This document shows positions 32,077-35,045 of a DNA stretch of 35,045 bases, in pieces; position 1 is the first letter of the stretch, and every line of letters starts with the position of its first letter. The notes below the pieces were generated by a model. It had not been told where the DNA came from, ran no database searches, and saw only the letters and a list, made by a program, of their open reading frames with translations. The position numbers were made by a program, and so were the translations under genes. Origin of the DNA: an uncultured Collinsella sp. (GTDB lineage: Bacteria; Actinomycetota; Coriobacteriia; Coriobacteriales; Coriobacteriaceae); NCBI GenBank assembly GCA_958427975.1, contig CAUAEH010000019.1, forward strand, positions 1 to 35,045. Reading direction: 5' to 3'.

Positions 32077-32085
32077 TGGTACAGT
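32077..32085 (+). promoter_or_regulatory. Candidate extended -10 promoter of secG
   Basis: TGG-TACAGT (TGn plus a 4-of-6 -10 box) lies 36 nt before the secG ATG, just beyond the right end of the RAYT unit. No -35 box is present, and the -35 position falls next to the mobile element. Confidence 0.4.
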
Positions 32086-32121
32086 ACTGGAGTTTGAATT
32101 GTTCTATTAAGGAGCTTATCT

Positions 32122-32376
32122 ATGGGTCCGTTCCAGATTCTTCTGTTTGTCGTTTGGGCTGTTTCTGCCGTGGCGCTGACGATTCTCGTCCTGATGCATT
32201 CCGGTAAGGGTACCGGCGTTTCGGATATGATCGCTAGCTCGCTGTATAACTCCAGCTCTGCCACAGGCGTTATGGAGCAGAACCTCGACCGCCTGACCGT
32301 CATCATGGCTGTCGTGTTTGCCGTGTGCGTCGTGCTGTGCATGTTCTTCTTCCCGCAGGGCATCGTGGGCTACTAA
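32122..32376 (+). CDS. secG: Protein translocase subunit SecG
   Basis: Small membrane subunit of the SecYEG translocon that assists SecA-driven export. The 84 residues contain two hydrophobic helices (about 4-24 and 57-77) joined by the conserved MHSGKGTGVSDMI loop and a short Ser/Thr-rich stretch, the normal SecG plan. The start at 32122 is preceded by AAGGAG with an 8-nt spacer. In many actinobacteria secG directly follows tpiA; here gpmI, a terminator and the RAYT unit lie between, and secG ends in its own terminator, so it is probably monocistronic. Confidence 0.95.
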   Translation: MGPFQILLFVVWAVSAVALTILVLMHSGKGTGVSDMIASSLYNSSSATGVMEQNLDRLTVIMAVVFAVCVVLCMFFFPQGIVGY

Positions 32377-32400
32377 TCACGAGGCGCATAAGTACTTGTA

Positions 32401-32430
32401 AAGGGTTCCGCAAGTGCGGGACCCTTTTTT
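32401..32430 (+). terminator. Terminator of secG
   Basis: GGGTTCCGC / GCGGGACCC form a 9-bp stem (one wobble) with an AAGT loop, extended by AA/TT pairs and followed by TTTTTT. A good intrinsic terminator 27 nt after the stop. Confidence 0.92.
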
Positions 32431-32544
32431 GTTTACATATTCGTAACAGAGTCAAAAATATCACCACATACTGCGCCCAACTAAAGAAATTCTTGACCGT
32501 TAACCGGAATTAGCCCCAAATCGTGCATAAAATGCGCTACTGTA

Positions 32545-32640
32545 TTGCAAAACGTTGGCCTGTTGTGCATAACCAGCCATAGCAGCGGGCAGCGTTTTGA
32601 TGGTTCGGATCGGATTGTCTCGACATGTGTCCGACTGAAC
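32545..32640 (+). promoter_or_regulatory. Leader of the second binding-protein gene
   Basis: TTGCAA (32545-32550), 17 nt, then CATAAC (32568-32573) form a candidate promoter. AAAACGTT (32549-32556) overlaps its -35 side. Further down, GTTC...TCGGA (32603-32613) can pair with TCCGA...GAAC (32630-32640) through a small internal loop. The 296-bp secG-to-gene interval contains nothing else I can support. Confidence 0.35.
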
Positions 32641-32672
32641 ATTTCTTTGTCCTATCTCATAAGGAGGATGGC

Positions 32673-34349
32673 ATGGCTGATTCTATGTTCCACCAGCCCG
32701 TTATGGGTCGTCGCGCCTTTGTTGGCGGCACCCTTGCTGCGAGCTCCATGGCTTTTCTTGCCGCATGTGGCAAGAAGGGCGGCGACGCTTCCGGTTCTGA
32801 GTCCGGTTCGACGCTGAACTTCTACATCAACAACCCGGTCTGCATCGACCCCTACAACGTCCAGGAGGACCAGGGTACTCAGGTCGAGTATCAGCTCTTT
32901 GACGCTCTGACCTCTTACGACGCCGAGAAGGGCGAGATCGTTCCGCTGGCTTGCGAGTCCTTTGAGTCCAACGACGACGCCACCGAGTTTACCTTCAAGA
33001 TCAAGAAGGCCAAGTTCCACAACGGTGACGACGTTACCTCTAAGTCCTTCAAGCTCGGTTGGGAGCGTCTGGTCAACACCAAGTCGGCCATCGCTACCGA
33101 GTATGGCCCTTCCGAGGTCTCCTATCACCTTTCCATGGTCGAGGGCTATGACGATCTGCTTGCCGGTAACGCCACCGAGCTCAGCGGTGTTACGTGCCCT
33201 GACGATGAGACCCTCGTCGTCAAGCTGTCTTCCGCTTACGCCGACTTCCCCTTCGTCGCCTCTCATCCGGCTCTGGCCCCGGTTCCCGAGTGCGCCGAGT
33301 CCGATGTCAAGAGCTTCTATCTTGCCCCGGTCGGTAACGGCCCGTTCATGATGGACGGCAAGTGGGAGGATGGCCAGGAGATCAACGTCAAGAAGTTCGA
33401 CGATTACTATGGCGACAAGGCCAAGATCGATGGCATCCACTTCCAGGTCATCAAGGACATGGAGACCGCTTACAAGGAGTTCCAGGCCGGTAACCTCGAT
33501 GTCTGCGACGTTCCCGTCGCTCAGATCGATGCCGCCAAGAAGGATCGCGGCGTGTCCAAGGACGGCTACACCATGGGTGACGGCGAGCGCATGCTGCTCG
33601 GCGCCGAGCCTTCCACGTACTATCTGACCTGCAACACCACGGCCGAGCCGTTCAACAACGCCGACCTGCGTAGGGGCATCTCCCTGGCCATTAACCGTGA
33701 GGCCATCTGCAAGACCATCTTCAAGGGTACCCGTACCCCTGCCGACGGCATTGTTCCTCCGGGCATCGATGGCTACAAGGAGGGCGCATGGGAGTTCTGC
33801 GCCTACGATGTCGACAAGGCTAACGAGTACCTCGACAAGGTTGCTCCCGCTGGCGCTAACGGCGATCGTGGCATTAGCGTGACCCTGTCCTACAACCAGG
33901 ACGGCGGTCACAAGGAGATTATGGAGTCCATCATCGGTGACCTCGCCAAGGTTGGCGTTACCGCTGTCTCCGATACCCCTGAGTGGTCTGCCCTGCTCGA
34001 GCAGTATCAGAACTTTAACTATCAGTTCGGTCGTCTGGGTTGGATTGCCGACTACCCGATCATGGACAACTTCCTGTATCCGCTGTTCCACTCCGACTCC
34101 CTCGGTGGCGACAACCGCTCCGGTTACAACAACCCCGAGTTCGACGCCAAGGTCGACGAGGCTCGTACTATTGTTGACGACGAGGAGCGCGTCGCTAAGA
34201 TGCAGGAGGCCGACGCAATGGTCGCTGCCGACTGCCCGGTCATCCCGATTATGTTCTACACGCACACCATCGCCGGCTCCGATCGCATTAAGCACCTCTA
34301 TGTCGATCCGCAGAAGCACGCCGATCTGGGTACCGCTGAGCTCGCCTAA
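32673..34349 (+). CDS. Peptide-family ABC transporter binding lipoprotein
   Basis: Family 5 solute-binding protein (OppA/DppA type), 558 residues, of a second importer. The start at 32673 follows AAGGAGG with a 5-nt spacer. The N-terminus has a twin-arginine GRRAFVGG (R13-R14), a hydrophobic stretch and a lipobox LAAC with Cys32, so export by Tat and lipidation are likely. Typical segments follow: LNFYINNPVCIDPYNVQ, FTFKIKKAKFHNGDDVTSKSF, LRRGISLAINREAICKTIFKGTRTPADGIVPPGI and a C-terminal QEADAMVAADCPVIPIMF. It is OppA-like and about 20 residues longer than the nan-linked protein. Oligopeptides are the likely ligand, but the rest of the operon is outside the window. A hairpin separates it from the permease gene. 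Confidence 0.9.
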   Translation: MADSMFHQPVMGRRAFVGGTLAASSMAFLAACGKKGGDASGSESGSTLNFYINNPVCIDPYNVQEDQGTQVEYQLFDALTSYDAEKGEIVPLACESFESNDDATEFTFKIKKAKFHNGDDVTSKSFKLGWERLVNTKSAIATEYGPSEVSYHLSMVEGYDDLLAGNATELSGVTCPDDETLVVKLSSAYADFPFVASHPALAPVPECAESDVKSFYLAPVGNGPFMMDGKWEDGQEINVKKFDDYYGDKAKIDGIHFQVIKDMETAYKEFQAGNLDVCDVPVAQIDAAKKDRGVSKDGYTMGDGERMLLGAEPSTYYLTCNTTAEPFNNADLRRGISLAINREAICKTIFKGTRTPADGIVPPGIDGYKEGAWEFCAYDVDKANEYLDKVAPAGANGDRGISVTLSYNQDGGHKEIMESIIGDLAKVGVTAVSDTPEWSALLEQYQNFNYQFGRLGWIADYPIMDNFLYPLFHSDSLGGDNRSGYNNPEFDAKVDEARTIVDDEERVAKMQEADAMVAADCPVIPIMFYTHTIAGSDRIKHLYVDPQKHADLGTAELA

Positions 34350-34445
34350 GAGTTTGCAGCTTCCGTGAGGGTCAAGTATTTACGTAGACCTCATGGGAAA
34401 CATACAGTTCTCCCTAACCTGGGGTAAACTGGCTGATGGTAATTT

Positions 34446-34475
34446 TGGGATGCCGGTCTGGCGATCGGCATCCCA
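34446..34475 (+). terminator. Intercistronic hairpin before the second permease
   Basis: A 10-bp perfect stem (TGGGATGCCG / CGGCATCCCA) with a 10-nt loop, followed by TTTAGG, lies 31 nt before the permease start. It matches in place the hairpin at 15441-15470 in the first importer operon. A TAAACT box at 34425-34430 could be a weak internal promoter. Confidence 0.55.
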
Positions 34476-34505
34476 TTTAGGTTAATCCCTAGATAGGGGA
34501 GTGGT

Positions 34506-35045
34506 ATGGGTAAGTACATCGTTAAACGTGTGCTTCAGTTCATCCCGGTGTTTTTGGGCGTTACGCTGATTCTGTTCGCCCTCCAGAATATCGTGCCGGG
34601 AGATCCGATCAAGCTGATCGGTGGAGACAAGGCTCTGTCCCCCGAGGTGGAGCTTCAGCTTCGTGTTCGCTATCACCTGGTCCAGACGGACGAGGACGGC
34701 AACGCGATCCTTGACGAGAACGGCGACCCCGTTCAAACGTCGCTCGTGGACCGTTACTTGTATTACATGAACGGCCTGCTTCATGGCGATCTGGGCAATT
34801 CGTATCAGCGCAAGCTGCCGGTTACGGAAATCTTTGCCCAGAAGTATCCGTATACGGTCAAACTTGCCGCGTGCGCCATCGTGCTCGAGGCAATTATGGG
34901 TATCGGTGCGGGTATCATTTCGGCGGTAAAGCGTTATTCCTTCTGGGATATTTTGGTAACGCTCACCACGTCGATCCTCGTTGCGGTCCCGGCCTTCTGG
35001 CTCGGTATGTTGCTGCAGCTGTTCTTTGGCGTCATCCTCAAGGAC
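34506..35045 (+). CDS. ABC transporter permease, DppB/OppB type (5' part)
   Basis: First 180 codons of a membrane subunit of the second importer; the frame is open at the window end. The ATG at 34506 follows AGGGGAG. The start MGKYIVKRVLQFIPVFLGVT with a basic N-terminus and a first helix at about 10-28, then NIVPGDPIKLIGG, is typical of OppB. A charged insertion (TDEDGNAILDENGDPVQTSL, about 61-80) sits in the periplasmic loop before YMNGLLHGDLGNSYQ; some Gram-positive OppB proteins have such loops. Two further hydrophobic segments begin near 119 and 150. The EAA loop lies beyond the window. Confidence 0.93.
   Translation, partial: MGKYIVKRVLQFIPVFLGVTLILFALQNIVPGDPIKLIGGDKALSPEVELQLRVRYHLVQTDEDGNAILDENGDPVQTSLVDRYLYYMNGLLHGDLGNSYQRKLPVTEIFAQKYPYTVKLAACAIVLEAIMGIGAGIISAVKRYSFWDILVTLTTSILVAVPAFWLGMLLQLFFGVILKD

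Noticed and set aside
32652..34319. 555-codon minus-strand open frame opposite the second binding-protein gene
   Set aside because: Same codon-bias effect. The Val/Gly/Leu/Asp-rich translation matches no protein type, and the plus-strand gene is certain. Similar shadows over gap, pgk, tpiA, gpmI and uvrA were dropped for the same reason.

Overview
The window is a GC-rich, gene-dense stretch of a bacterial chromosome. The gene order uvrC ... rapZ-whiA-gap-pgk-tpiA-gpmI ... secG is an actinobacterial arrangement. The codon style, Tat-type lipoprotein signals, AAAGGAG ribosome binding sites and a sialic-acid locus suggest a gut Coriobacteriia member, most likely Collinsella. The genus is inferred from gene content and style; no database was searched.

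Layout. 3-1484 is the 3' part of uvrB. 1550-5372 (minus strand) is a compact three-gene operon: an Mrp-type Fe-S/ATPase followed by two FAD flavoproteins. From 5632 the plus strand carries uvrA (behind a candidate SOS box), a YbaK-type deacylase, murJ with an unusual long acidic N-terminal tail, and uvrC, so all three UvrABC excision-repair genes lie within 13.4 kb. 13400-24193 is a sialic-acid uptake and catabolism locus: a structured leader, a peptide-family ABC importer (binding protein, permease, fused permease-ATPase, second ATPase), an AXE1-type esterase, an overlapping esterase paralogue that has lost its nucleophile, a NanA-type lyase, a ROK kinase (NanK) and NanE. 24292-26148 is rapZ-whiA. 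26342-31017 holds the lower-glycolysis genes gap, pgk, tpiA and gpmI. 31087-32046 is a REP-associated (RAYT/Y1) transposase unit bounded by 27-bp inverted repeats, inserted before secG (32122-32376). 32673 to the window end starts a second peptide-family ABC importer (lipoprotein plus the N-terminal part of its first permease).

How the parts fit. In the nan locus, imported sialic acid would be de-O-acetylated by the esterase, cleaved to ManNAc plus pyruvate, phosphorylated, and epimerised to GlcNAc-6-P. No sialidase, nagA, nagB or local regulator is visible, so the cell probably takes up free sialic acid and completes the pathway with genes elsewhere. The locus sits exactly where other actinobacteria have uvrC next to rapZ, which suggests it was inserted there. 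yvcK, usually between rapZ and whiA, is absent.

The observations most worth following up are the active/dead esterase pair, the repeated DETAVFL motifs in the MurJ tail, the three-way-junction-like leader of the sialic-acid importer, the RAYT unit, and long intergenic palindromes inside the nan locus. Long antisense open frames over the highly expressed genes are codon-bias shadows and are not annotated.
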